Shown piece after piece: positions 27,412 through 36,253 of a stretch of 64,000 nucleotides of DNA. The translations under genes were made by a program, and so were the position numbers. Positions within the stretch are counted from its first letter, which is position 1. Each line of letters opens with the position of its first letter. The stretch is taken from positions 99,278-163,277 of the forward strand of contig NZ_VDOR01000005.1 of the NCBI RefSeq assembly GCF_007666205.1. The letters run 5' to 3'. The notes below the pieces were generated by a model. That model ran no database searches. It worked only from the letters and a program-made list of their open reading frames with translations, and was not told the origin of the DNA. The DNA comes from Kocuria palustris. Lineage in GTDB: Bacteria; Actinomycetota; Actinomycetes; Actinomycetales; Micrococcaceae.

Positions 27412-28114
27412 CCGAGGCCCGGTCCTGCAGACCGCGGCGGACGTCGGCGGCGTAGGCGTCCACGTACTCCTGCCGGGACAGCCGCTGGATCGACTCCATG
27501 ATGCGGTCGGTGATCTCGCGGGCGGCGACGCGGTCGCCGGTGCGGCCCCGGTACTCCGAGAAGTCGAGGGGCTCGCCGAAGATCGTGCGGACCTTCCGGC
27601 CCTTCAGCCGCCACGGGGCTGGGAACCGGGTGCCCCGCGGCTGCGCGATGTCGGTGTTGATCATGGCGATGGGGACCACGGGCGCCCCGGTCTCCATCAC
27701 GAGGCGGGCCACGCCGATCTTGCCGCGGTAGAGGCGGCCGTCGTGCGAGCGCGTGCCCTCGGGGTAGATGCCGAGCAGCTCGCCCTCGGCCAGCTTGCGG
27801 CCGCCGGCCGAGAGGGAGGCCGTGGACTTGCGCCCCCTGGAGCGGTCCATGGGGATCTGGTTGATCGCACGGAAGAACGCGGCGACGGCGCGGCCCTTCA
27901 GGCTGCCGCCCGCGAAGTACTCCGACTTGGCCAGGAAGAAGATCTGCCGCTGCACGGCGATCGGCATGAAGAGGTGGTCCGAGGCCGAGAGATGATTGCT
28001 GGCCAGGATCGCCGGCCCGGTGCTCGGGACGTGCTGCGCGCCCTCCACCTCGGGACGGAACACCGCCTCGAGCAGCGGCTTCACGAACCAGTCCTTCAGG
28101 AACATGTAGACCAT
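27395..28114 (-). CDS. plsC: 1-acyl-sn-glycerol-3-phosphate acyltransferase (PlsC family)
   Basis: 239 aa, the normal length. Motif I is NHLSASDHLFMP (catalytic NHx4D), motif II lies in FRAINQIPMDR, motif III is YPEGTRSHDGRLYRGK, and motif IV is VPIAMIN. It probably acylates lysophosphatidic acid at the membrane; substrate range cannot be told. ATG 28114 has GGAGGAG upstream. M. tuberculosis Rv2182c is a positional match. The final codons and the stop are duplicated in tandem just beyond the gene. Confidence 0.9.
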   Translation of the reverse strand: MVYMFLKDWFVKPLLEAVFRPEVEGAQHVPSTGPAILASNHLSASDHLFMPIAVQRQIFFLAKSEYFAGGSLKGRAVAAFFRAINQIPMDRSRGRKSTASLSAGGRKLAEGELLGIYPEGTRSHDGRLYRGKIGVARLVMETGAPVVPIAMINTDIAQPRGTRFPAPWRLKGRKVRTIFGEPLDFSEYRGRTGDRVAAREITDRIMESIQRLSRQEYVDAYAADVRRGLQDRASEAPAR

Positions 28115-28298
28115 GGCTGGGTGCTCTCCTCCGGCCCGGCAAGAGGTCGGGCGTCGTTGCTGGGACTTCGCTGAATCGCCGCGGCACGCTGGGTTTCGGG
28201 GGCCCTCGGCCCTCGCCGCGCGGAGATTGTCGCACGGCCGAGGGCGCACATCGCTCACCGCACCGGCCTGCCGCGGACGAAGATGAGATGATGACGAC

Positions 28299-28403
28299 AT
28301 GACCGCCGCATCCCTCCCGCCCCGGATCTCCCGGGCGCTCCTGTGCGACATCCCCGGCATGCGCCTGCACGGCATGCTCCGCGTGCGGCGGCGCGGCGCG
28401 TGA
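28299..28403 (+). CDS. Putative 34-aa leader ORF coupled to a membrane protein
   Basis: ATG 28299 to TGA 28403 encodes 34 residues, beginning MTAASLPPRISRALLCDIPG and ending in basic VRRRGA. Its stop overlaps the next gene's GTG by 4 nt (GTGA). A weak -10-like GATGAT ends 6 nt before the ATG, the leaderless spacing used elsewhere in the window, and there is no Shine-Dalgarno. Small leaderless ORFs coupled to a downstream gene are known in mycobacteria. There is no homology that I recognise; it could be spurious. Confidence 0.45.
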   Translation: MTAASLPPRISRALLCDIPGMRLHGMLRVRRRGA

Positions 28404-28786
28404 GCTCCGCCGGCGGGCCCGAGCGCGACCCCGACGACGAGGCCCGGGCCTGGGACGACATCGTGCGCCGCCTCCGGGACGACGACGAGCCGACGGCCCC
28501 CGAGCCCGCCGCCGATCGCGAGCTCGCGGCGGATCCGGAGGCCGAGGACGACTGGGAGCCGGAGGACCCGGGCGACGTGACGGCCGGGATGCGACCGGGC
28601 ACGCTCATGGCCTGGGGCGTGCTGCTGGGCGTGTCGGCGGTGCTGCTGGTGCTGGGCTTCCTCCTGGAGGGGCTGCCGTGGTGGCTGTGGTTCCCGGGTC
28701 TGGCGCTCGTCCTCGGCAGCCTCGTCTCGCTGTTCCAGGCGCTGCCCGAGCAGCGCGGCGACGACGACGACGGGGCCCGGGTCTAG
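28400..28786 (+). CDS. Small membrane protein, unknown function
   Basis: 128 aa. The N-terminal half is acidic and probably cytoplasmic (many DDD/EPE runs). Two hydrophobic segments follow (about 73-95, LMAWGVLLGVSAVLLVLGFL, and about 98-118, WWLWFPGLALVLGSLVSL). The tail ends RGDDDDGARV. I do not recognise the family. GTG 28400 is chosen because it overlaps the stop of the upstream micro-ORF in a GTGA junction; no separate ribosome binding site is visible, which fits translational coupling. Confidence 0.65.
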   Translation: MSSAGGPERDPDDEARAWDDIVRRLRDDDEPTAPEPAADRELAADPEAEDDWEPEDPGDVTAGMRPGTLMAWGVLLGVSAVLLVLGFLLEGLPWWLWFPGLALVLGSLVSLFQALPEQRGDDDDGARV

Positions 28787-28911
28787 GCTGGCCACGGCCC
28801 TGCGTCGTCGGCTCACGGCGCAGCGCCCCGTCAGCTCCGAGCAGATCGGACCTGCCGCGCACCCTCCACCCCCGCTCATCCGGCCGAAGCCGCCGCCCCA
28901 GGAGGACCTCC

Positions 28912-30984
28912 GTGACCATTGCAGCCGAAGCGCCGCTCGTGACCGATCTTCAGGCGCAGCGGATCACCGACTTCCTCGTCCAGCACGCGGGGTCCCCGCA
29001 GAACCCGGTGCTCTACGAGCGCCTCGACGCCCGGGACGCGCAGACGGCGGAGGTGACGGCCCGGGCCTTCCGGGACGAGGTCGCGGCGGTCGCCAAGGGC
29101 CTGATCGGGGCAGGGATCGAGCCCGGCGACCGCGTGGGGATCCTCTCGCGCACCCGGTACGAGTGGACGCTGGTCGATTTCGCGATCTGGTGGATCGGCG
29201 CGGTCTCCGTGCCCGTCTACGACTCCTCCTCGGCCGATCAGATCGCCTGGAACCTGGGTGATTCCGGGGCCCGGGCGGTGTTCGTCGAGGACGAGCGGCT
29301 CGAGGACGCCGTCCGGGAGGCGGCCGCCGATCTGGCGGCCGGCCGGCTCCACGGCTTCGACGACGCGCCGGAGCTGCCCGGTCGGCTCGAGGCCGCCGAG
29401 CGCATCTGGCGCCTGGACGGGACGGGCCGCGGCCTGGATCAGCTGATCGCCGACGGCGCGGGCGTGTCGGACCAGGAGGTCGAGCGCCGCCGGGTCCGCA
29501 CGGGGCTCGACGACACGGCCACGATCGTCTACACCTCCGGGACCACCGGCCCGCCGAAGGGCTGCGAGCTGACGCACCGGAACTTCGTGTTCCTGTGCGA
29601 GAACGTGCGCCCGTATCTCCCGGAGGTCATCCGGCCCGGCTCCCGGACGGTGCTCTTCCTGCCCCTGGCCCACGTGTTCGCCCGCATGGTCGAGGTCGTC
29701 GCCCTGTTCGGCGGCGTGACGCTGGCCCACACGCCGAACGTCAAGACGCTCATGAAGGATCTGCAGCGGGTGCGGCCCACGTTCCTGCTGGCCGTCCCCC
29801 GCGTCTTCGAGAAGATCGTGACGACGGCGCGCCTCAAGGCCGAGGACGGCGGCCGGGTGAAGTCCGCGATCTTCCGCAGGGCCCTGGCCGACGCCGAGCA
29901 GCTCTCGCGCCGGCGGCAGCAGGGCTCCGTCCCTGCCGCCCTGCGGCTGCGGCACCGGCTGTGGGATCGGCTCGTGTACGCCCCGCTGCGCGAGGCCATG
30001 GGCGGGCGGGTCCGGTGGGCGATCTCGGGCGGCGCCGCCCTGGGCGAGTCGCTGGCCCACGCGCTCAACGGCATGGGGATCTTCGTCGTCGAGGGCTACG
30101 GGCTGACCGAGACCACGGCTCCGGTGGCGGCCAACACCCCCCTGACCGAGGCGCTGGGCACCGTGGGACGGCCGCTGCCGGGTCACGAGATCAGGCTGGC
30201 CGACGACGGGGAGGTCGAGGTGCGCGGTCCGCATGTGCTGGCGCGGTACCACGGCCGCCCCGATCTCAGCCAGGAGGCGCTGCGGGACGGCTGGTTCGCC
30301 ACGGGCGACCTCGGCGCCTTCGACGAGCGCGGGATGCTGCGCATCACGGGGCGCAAGAAGGAGATCATCGTGACCGCAGGGGGCAAGAACGTGATCCCCG
30401 ACGTCCTCGAGACGCCCATCCGGGCCTCGGCCATGGTCAGCCAGTGCATGGTGCTCGGCGACGGCCGCAAGTTCATCGCCGCGCTCATCACCCTGGATCC
30501 GGAGCTGCTGCCGCACCGGCTCGAGAACCTCGGGCTGGATCCGTCCATGTCGGTGGCCGAGGCCGCCGAGCATCCGAGGGTCGTCGAGCGCGTCCAGGAG
30601 CTCGTGGACTACGCGAACCGGCGCGTCTCCAAGGCGGAGGGCATCAGCGCCTTCCAGATCCTGCCCGTGGACTTCACCCCCGAGTCGGGGCATCTGACCC
30701 CGTCGCTCAAGCTCAAGCGCCAGGTGATCCTGCGCGACTACGCCGAGGTCATCGAGGAGATCTACTCCCGGCCTGCGCCGCCCCCGCGCCAGGAGATGTC
30801 CAAGGAGCGGGCGGCCCAGCTGCGCGAGGAGTTCCAGGCGCTGCGCGAGCGGCTGCGCGAGTCCTCGGAGTCGTCGATGGAGCGGCTGCGCGAGTCCTCG
30901 GAGGCCTCCCTCGAGCGGCTGCGGGAGCTGCGCCAGGGGCCGCACGACGGCCCGGCCGGCCGTCGCCCGGACGAGCGGGGCTGA
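28912..30984 (+). CDS. Long-chain fatty acid--CoA ligase (FadD15-like, AMP-forming)
   Basis: 690 aa. ANL-superfamily motifs: P-loop YTSGTTGPPKGCELTH (about 205), the linker VEGYGLTETTAPVAAN, GWFATGDLGAFDERGMLRITGRKKEII, and the C-terminal catalytic Lys region LKLKRQVILRDY. It activates free fatty acids to acyl-CoA through an acyl-adenylate. GTG 28912 follows AGGAGGACCTCC. The C terminus carries three near-identical 11-residue units based on RLRESSE, predicted to form a coiled coil and not part of the catalytic core. It matches M. tuberculosis fadD15 (Rv2187) by position. Confidence 0.93.
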   Translation: MTIAAEAPLVTDLQAQRITDFLVQHAGSPQNPVLYERLDARDAQTAEVTARAFRDEVAAVAKGLIGAGIEPGDRVGILSRTRYEWTLVDFAIWWIGAVSVPVYDSSSADQIAWNLGDSGARAVFVEDERLEDAVREAAADLAAGRLHGFDDAPELPGRLEAAERIWRLDGTGRGLDQLIADGAGVSDQEVERRRVRTGLDDTATIVYTSGTTGPPKGCELTHRNFVFLCENVRPYLPEVIRPGSRTVLFLPLAHVFARMVEVVALFGGVTLAHTPNVKTLMKDLQRVRPTFLLAVPRVFEKIVTTARLKAEDGGRVKSAIFRRALADAEQLSRRRQQGSVPAALRLRHRLWDRLVYAPLREAMGGRVRWAISGGAALGESLAHALNGMGIFVVEGYGLTETTAPVAANTPLTEALGTVGRPLPGHEIRLADDGEVEVRGPHVLARYHGRPDLSQEALRDGWFATGDLGAFDERGMLRITGRKKEIIVTAGGKNVIPDVLETPIRASAMVSQCMVLGDGRKFIAALITLDPELLPHRLENLGLDPSMSVAEAAEHPRVVERVQELVDYANRRVSKAEGISAFQILPVDFTPESGHLTPSLKLKRQVILRDYAEVIEEIYSRPAPPPRQEMSKERAAQLREEFQALRERLRESSESSMERLRESSEASLERLRELRQGPHDGPAGRRPDERG

Positions 30985-31013
30985 GCGTCTGGGCGGACGA
31001 GCCGACCTGCGGC

Positions 31014-31019
31014 TACGCT
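31014..31019 (+). promoter_or_regulatory. -10 hexamer of leaderless MFS gene promoter
   Basis: TACGCT, 6 nt before the ATG at 31026. It fits the TANNNT-N6/7-ATG pattern. Confidence 0.55.
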
Positions 31020-31025
31020 GACCCG

Positions 31026-32435
31026 ATGCCGTCGTCCGCCCCTTCCCCGTCCGGCTCGCCGGGTCCTGCGCTCGGGCCGCAGCGGCTGCGCCGCGGCCGC
31101 CTGGGCGCCGCGCTGCTGTTCCTGGTCAACGGGGCGGTCTTCGCGAACCTCCTGCCCCGGCTCCCGGAGATCAAGGACGCGTTCGAGCTGTCGAACACGG
31201 CCTACGGATTCGTGGTGATCGCCTTCCCGCTGGGCTCGCTGCTGGCGGGCACCGCTCCGGCTCCGATCATCCGGCGCTGGGGCTCCGGGCGCACCGCCGT
31301 GCTCGGCTCCATCGCGATCGCGGTCATGATCATGCTGGCCGGGATCTCCGGAGGCCTCGGCGGCGGGCCGGCGGTCCTGCTGGCCTACGTCGTCCCGCTG
31401 ATGCTCGCGGGAATGCTCGACGCCGTGACCGACACGGCGCAGAACGCGCAGGCCCTCGACGTCCAGCGCGGCATGGGCCGGTCGATCCTGAACTCCATGC
31501 ACGCCCTGTGGAGCCTGGGCTCGGTGATCGGCGGTCTGATGGGCACCGCCGCGCTCGCCCTGCAGGTGCCGCTGGCCGGTCATCTCGCCGCGAGCGGACT
31601 GCTCTTCTCGCTCGTGGCGGTCTTCGCCGGGACCAGGGTCCTGTCCGCGGGCGAGGCCGCCGCCGCGCGGCAGGTCGCCGCCGACGGGCCCACGGCCGGG
31701 GCGCCGTCGGCGGACCCCGCGCTCGACCTGCCGGGGCAGGCGGAGCAGGACGCCCCGGGAGTCGCCGCGGCGGCCGGTCAGGACGCTGCGGTCGGCGCCG
31801 ACATGCCCTCGCAGCCCCGGGACGCGTCGGCGGGGCGTTCGTCCGCGGCTGCCGGATCCTCCGGAGGCCGGCCGGTGCGGGCGGCCCTCGCGTCGCTGCT
31901 GCTGATCTCCCTCGTGGCGATCACCGGCGTGATGATCGAGGATCTCGGGCAGAACTGGTCCGCCCTCTACCTGCGCCAGGTGCTCGAGGCGACCGCGACC
32001 ATGGCCGGGCTCGGGCTCGTCGCGCTCATGACGGCGCAGTTCCTCGGCCGGCTGGCCGGGGATCGGCTCGTCGACCGCCTCGGCCACGTGCTGATGGCCC
32101 GGCTCGGCGCGTTCGTGATCGCCCTGGGGATCGGTCTCGTGGTGACGGCTCCCGCGCCCGTCGTCGCAGTGGCCGGCTTCTTCCTGGCGGGCTTCGGCTC
32201 GGCGACGCTCGTGCCCTCTGCCTACCACGCCGCCGACCTCGTGCCCGGGCTGAAGCCCGGCACCGGGCTGGCCGTCGTGAGCTGGCTGATGCGCGGGGCG
32301 TTCCTGACGCTCTCGCCGTTCGTGGGAGCGGTCTCGGACGTCGTGGGGCTGCGGCTGGCGCTGCTGGTGGTGCCGATCGCCGGCATCGCCGCCCTGTTCG
32401 CCGCACGCTCCCTGCGTCAGCCCGGCGCGGCCTGA
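31026..32435 (+). CDS. MFS transporter
   Basis: 469 aa with about twelve hydrophobic segments in two halves separated by a hydrophilic, Ala/Pro/Asp-rich loop (about residues 215-280). The first half has PRLPEIKDAFELSNTAYGFVV and RRWGSGRTAVLG (the loop 2-3 position); the second has DLGQNWSALYLRQVL and RLAGDRLVDRLGHV. The opening resembles the YbjJ/FucP-like MFS group. The substrate cannot be inferred. The ATG at 31026 is decided by the leaderless promoter spacing and lies 42 nt after fadD. Confidence 0.85.
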   Translation: MPSSAPSPSGSPGPALGPQRLRRGRLGAALLFLVNGAVFANLLPRLPEIKDAFELSNTAYGFVVIAFPLGSLLAGTAPAPIIRRWGSGRTAVLGSIAIAVMIMLAGISGGLGGGPAVLLAYVVPLMLAGMLDAVTDTAQNAQALDVQRGMGRSILNSMHALWSLGSVIGGLMGTAALALQVPLAGHLAASGLLFSLVAVFAGTRVLSAGEAAAARQVAADGPTAGAPSADPALDLPGQAEQDAPGVAAAAGQDAAVGADMPSQPRDASAGRSSAAAGSSGGRPVRAALASLLLISLVAITGVMIEDLGQNWSALYLRQVLEATATMAGLGLVALMTAQFLGRLAGDRLVDRLGHVLMARLGAFVIALGIGLVVTAPAPVVAVAGFFLAGFGSATLVPSAYHAADLVPGLKPGTGLAVVSWLMRGAFLTLSPFVGAVSDVVGLRLALLVVPIAGIAALFAARSLRQPGAA

Positions 32436-32497
32436 GCCTGCTCCCCGCCCCTCCGCGGTTCCCGCTCCTGCTCCCGCCGCGCCGCGCCGTGGTCGTC

Positions 32498-32655
32498 GAG
32501 CGGCCGATTCCCCACCCCATATCCCGCGACCGGCCGATTCCTCACCCCATATCCCCCGAGCGGCCGAAAGCTCACCGTTTCAGCTCGGAATCAGTGAGGA
32601 ATCGGCCGCTCGCGGGGAAGGGCGGGTCGAAACGGTGAGGAATCGGCCGCTCGCG
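32498..32655. repeat. Intergenic repeat array A (3 forward + 2 inverted units)
   Basis: Three forward units built on GGCCGATTCCTCACC begin at 32498, 32528 and 32558 (exactly 30-bp period; the third is degenerate, GGCCGAAAGCTCACC). Two inverted units occupy 32594-32614 and 32635-32655 (41 bp apart). The first two units also share a CCATATCCC tail. Units 3 and 4 face each other and can form a long hairpin. The array fills the gap between the convergent MFS and mtr genes and has a counterpart at 35243-35410. Confidence 0.85.
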
Positions 32656-32689
32656 CAACCCACGGGGAGTGCAGTGCCGCGGCGTCGCC

Positions 32690-34144
32690 TCAGTGCTCGA
32701 GGGCGCGAGCGTCGTCGACCTCGACGTCGAGGCCCAGCAGCGCGTTCTCCACGACCTCGGCCAGGGCGGGGTGGATCCAGTACTGGCCGCGAGCCATCGA
32801 GGAGACGTCGAGCCCGAAGCTCATGGCCTGGATCAGCGGCTGGATCAGCGACGAGGAGCTCTCCCCGATCAGGTGCGCCCCGAGCAGCTGCCCGGTGGAG
32901 CGGTCGGCGATCAGCTTGCACAGCCCCACGCGCTCCTCCATGGCCCAGCCGTAGGCGACGTCGCCGAACTCCTGGCTCTTGACCGCGATCTCGGTCCCGT
33001 GCTCGGCGGCCCAGCGGCGGGCCTCATCCTCCGTCAGGCCGACCGAGGCGATCTGCAGGTGCGTGAAGACGGCGGAGGGGATGAAGCGGTGGTCCGAGCG
33101 CAGCAGCGCCTCCGGATGCAGCAGGTTGTGCGCGACGACCCGCGCCTCGTGGTTGGCGACGTGCTTGAGCTGCCGCGGGCTGCAGATGTCCCCCAGCGCC
33201 CAGACGCCGTCGACGACCTCGCCCTCGGGCGAGAGGACGCGCTGGTGCTCGTCGACCCGCAGCAGCTGCGTGCGCTCGTCGACCCCGAGCCCACCGGCGG
33301 CCGGATCCAGGAGATCCGTCGCCGGGCGGCGCCCCGTGGCCAGCAGGACGACGTCGGCGACGTCCTCGCGGACCTCGCCGGCCGGAGCGGATCCGTCGCC
33401 GCTGGCGAGGGATCGGACGGTGACGGTGCCGTCGCCGTTGTCGACGATGGCGTCGATCCCCTGGTGCAGGACGAGATCCCACTGCTCGGCCGCGGAGGCC
33501 GTGAAGCGCTCGACGATCTCGGCATCGTGCTCGCGCAGCAGGCGCCCCGAGCGGTTGAGCTGCACGACCGAGGAGCCCAGGCCGTGGAAGATGTGCGCGA
33601 ACTCGGCGGCGATGAACCCGCCGCCGACCACGACGACGCGCTGCGGCAGCTCATCCACTCTCATCACGGTGTCGGAGGTGTGGACCTGCGGGAGATCCTC
33701 CCCGGGCACGCCCGGGGTCGTCACGTGCGAGCCCGAGGCGATCACGATCTGGTCCGCGGTGAGCTCTTCGCCCGAGGCGGTCGTCAGTGTCCGCGGGCCG
33801 GTGAACCGGGCGAACTCCTGGTACACCGTCACGTTCTCGAGCGACTGCCGATAGGCCAGCCCGCCCTCGGAGATCGCGTCGATCCGACCGAAGATCCGGT
33901 CCCGGAGCTCGCGCCAGCGCACGTCCTGGACCGCGGCGCTGACGCCCAGCCGCTCGGCTTCGCGGGCCGACTGCGCGACCTCCGCCGGATAGACGTACAT
34001 CTTGGTGGGGATGCAGCCGACGTTGATGCAGGTGCCGCCGAAGATGCCGCCGTCGATCAGCGCGATGTCCTTGTCGGCGTAGTCGTCGGAGAGGATCGTG
34101 TTCCCGGACCCGGAGCCGATGATGATGATGTCGAAGCGTTGCAT
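32690..34144 (-). CDS. mtr: Mycothione reductase
   Basis: FAD-dependent pyridine nucleotide-disulfide oxidoreductase that reduces mycothiol disulfide with NADPH; 484 aa. FAD-binding IIIGSGSGNTIL (about 7-18), redox-active GGTCINVGCIPTKMYVYP (about 37-54), NAD(P)-binding VVVVGGGFIAAEFAHIF, FAD motif VWALGDICSPRQLKHVAN and the C-terminal HPALAEVVENALL. The SGSGN and KMYVYPAE features favour mycothione reductase over lipoamide dehydrogenase. Start ATG 34144: 7 nt after a TACAGT -10, so probably leaderless. It is divergent from parA. Confidence 0.92.
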   Translation of the reverse strand: MQRFDIIIIGSGSGNTILSDDYADKDIALIDGGIFGGTCINVGCIPTKMYVYPAEVAQSAREAERLGVSAAVQDVRWRELRDRIFGRIDAISEGGLAYRQSLENVTVYQEFARFTGPRTLTTASGEELTADQIVIASGSHVTTPGVPGEDLPQVHTSDTVMRVDELPQRVVVVGGGFIAAEFAHIFHGLGSSVVQLNRSGRLLREHDAEIVERFTASAAEQWDLVLHQGIDAIVDNGDGTVTVRSLASGDGSAPAGEVREDVADVVLLATGRRPATDLLDPAAGGLGVDERTQLLRVDEHQRVLSPEGEVVDGVWALGDICSPRQLKHVANHEARVVAHNLLHPEALLRSDHRFIPSAVFTHLQIASVGLTEDEARRWAAEHGTEIAVKSQEFGDVAYGWAMEERVGLCKLIADRSTGQLLGAHLIGESSSSLIQPLIQAMSFGLDVSSMARGQYWIHPALAEVVENALLGLDVEVDDARALEH

Positions 34145-34151
34145 GGGCCTC

Positions 34152-34157
34152 ACTGTA
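34152..34157 (-). promoter_or_regulatory. -10 hexamer of leaderless mtr promoter
   Basis: TACAGT on the minus strand, 7 nt before the mtr ATG; it fixes the start at 34144 rather than the longer in-frame extension. Confidence 0.6.
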
Positions 34158-34332
34158 GCCTCGGGGTCGGACCGCCCTGCCGGGCCCATCGGCCGCCGGC
34201 CGCGGCCGGGCCGGCGGACCGTCGGCGCCGGGTCGACGGCGGGTCGCAGGCCGGTCGCTGGGTACGATGAATCCGCCCGTGCTCGTGCTGAGCCCCCCTG
34301 CTGCGGGTGCGTCGACTTCGGAGGATCCCACT

Positions 34333-35145
34333 GTGCAGATCGTGAGCGTCTCGAGCCTCAAGGGCGGCGTCGGCAAGACCTCTGTGGCCCTGGGGCTGGC
34401 CTCGGCGGCCATGCACGACGGTCACCGCGCCCTCGTGGTCGATATGGACCCCCACGCCGATGCGACGACCGGCCTGGGTGCCGAGGCTCGGGCCGGGGCC
34501 GACGTCGGCTCGGTCCTCGACGGACGCGTCGCCCGATCGGCCGCGCGGAGGGCCGTGGTGCCCTCGGCGTGGATCGAGCGCGAGCGCGCGGCGCAGCGTG
34601 ATGCCGGAGGCGCTGAGGGCGCTCCCCGCCTCGACGTTCTGCCGGGGTCGTCGACCTCCTCCCGCCTGGACCGCTCGACCTTCCGCGGCAAGGACCTCGA
34701 CAGGCTCTCGCGAGCGCTGGACGGGCTCGATCCCGACTACGACCTTGTGCTCGTCGACTGCCCGCCGAACCTGAGCGCCCTCACCCGCATGGCCTGGGCC
34801 GCCTCGGACAAGGTGCTCACGGTCGCCGAGCCGTCGCTGTTCTCCGTGGCCGGCGCACAGCGCACCATGACCGCGATCGGCCAGTTCGAGGCCAGCTCGA
34901 AGCGCGCGGTCCCCTCCGCCTCCGTGGTCGTCGACAAGGTCGTCGAGGACGACGCCGAGCATCAGCACCGCGTCCGGGAGCTGCAGGAGCTGTTCGGCCC
35001 GCTGCTGGTCGAGCAGGTCATCCCGGACCGAGCCGTCTGGCACCGCGCGCAGGGCGCCGCGTGGCCGATCCACCGCTGGCCCGGGGCTCAGGCCGCAGAC
35101 ATGGCGGGCCGATTCACGACGATCCTGCGCGGTCTCCTCGACTGA
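34333..35145 (+). CDS. ParA-family ATPase (orphan)
   Basis: 270 aa. Deviant Walker A SLKGGVGKTSVALGLA (about 8-23), Walker A' VDMDPHADATTG, Walker B YDLVLVDCPPNLS. The C-terminal half is short. No parB or other partner lies next to it, so it is not the chromosomal segregation operon; it may position another cargo. GTG 34333 has GGAGG 8 nt upstream, which argues against the ATG at 34267. TACGAT (34263-34268) is a candidate -10. The divergent mtr/parA pair is bracketed by two copies of an intergenic repeat array. Confidence 0.87.
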   Translation: MQIVSVSSLKGGVGKTSVALGLASAAMHDGHRALVVDMDPHADATTGLGAEARAGADVGSVLDGRVARSAARRAVVPSAWIERERAAQRDAGGAEGAPRLDVLPGSSTSSRLDRSTFRGKDLDRLSRALDGLDPDYDLVLVDCPPNLSALTRMAWAASDKVLTVAEPSLFSVAGAQRTMTAIGQFEASSKRAVPSASVVVDKVVEDDAEHQHRVRELQELFGPLLVEQVIPDRAVWHRAQGAAWPIHRWPGAQAADMAGRFTTILRGLLD

Positions 35146-35242
35146 CCGCCGTCGTCGCCGTGGCCGGTGAGGCGCTCTTCACCCCGCCCGAGCTCCGACG
35201 CCCCAGCCCTGCGCGCACCTCTCGGTTCTCGCCCCCCCCCCC

Positions 35243-35410
35243 GCGAGCGGCCGATTCCCCACCGTTGCGAGCTTCCGCCCCGCCAGTGGCCGATTCCTCA
35301 CCGTTGCGCACCCTTCCTGCGCGCGAGTGGCCGATTCCTCACTGATTCGACGCTGAATCGGTGAGAAGTCGGCCGCTCGCGACAGGTGAGGTGAGGAAGC
35401 GGCCGCTCGC
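35243..35410. repeat. Intergenic repeat array B (3 forward + 2 inverted units)
   Basis: Forward units on the same core GGCCGATTCCTCACC begin at 35243, 35282 and 35323 (39 and 41 bp apart), the first two followed by GTTGCG. Inverted units are at 35360-35380 and 35391-35410 (30 bp apart). Units 3 and 4 make an almost continuous 26-bp stem around a 6-nt loop (35349-35354). The array fills the gap between convergent parA and the MerR gene and ends 2 bp before the MerR stop codon. An 11-C run (35232-35242) abuts it on the left. Confidence 0.85.
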
Positions 35411-35412
35411 GG

Positions 35413-36051
<639 letters not shown>

Positions 36052-36253
36052 GCGCGTCCTCCGTTCCTGTGCTTCGGGTGCCGTCCTCGGGAGCTGCCGG
36101 AGGCGACGCGGGTCCGATCCGACGGGGCCGGACCGATGAGACGACGTTAGACGCGTCGTGAGGCCCGATCAAAGACCCCGGGCTCGGAAGCCGGTCGTGT
36201 CGCCGGGCCCGCGTGCGCGGCGCGTCCGGATGCTGTGCCCTCGAGTCTACCCG

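Noticed and set aside
32498..32587. 30-bp periodic repeats that could suggest a CRISPR array
   Set aside because: Only three units with no distinct spacers of constant length, units also occur inverted, and no cas genes are nearby.
34267..34332. ATG start for parA 22 codons upstream
   Set aside because: The upstream peptide is not ParA-like, the ATG overlaps the predicted -10, and GTG 34333 has a strong Shine-Dalgarno just before the conserved sequence.
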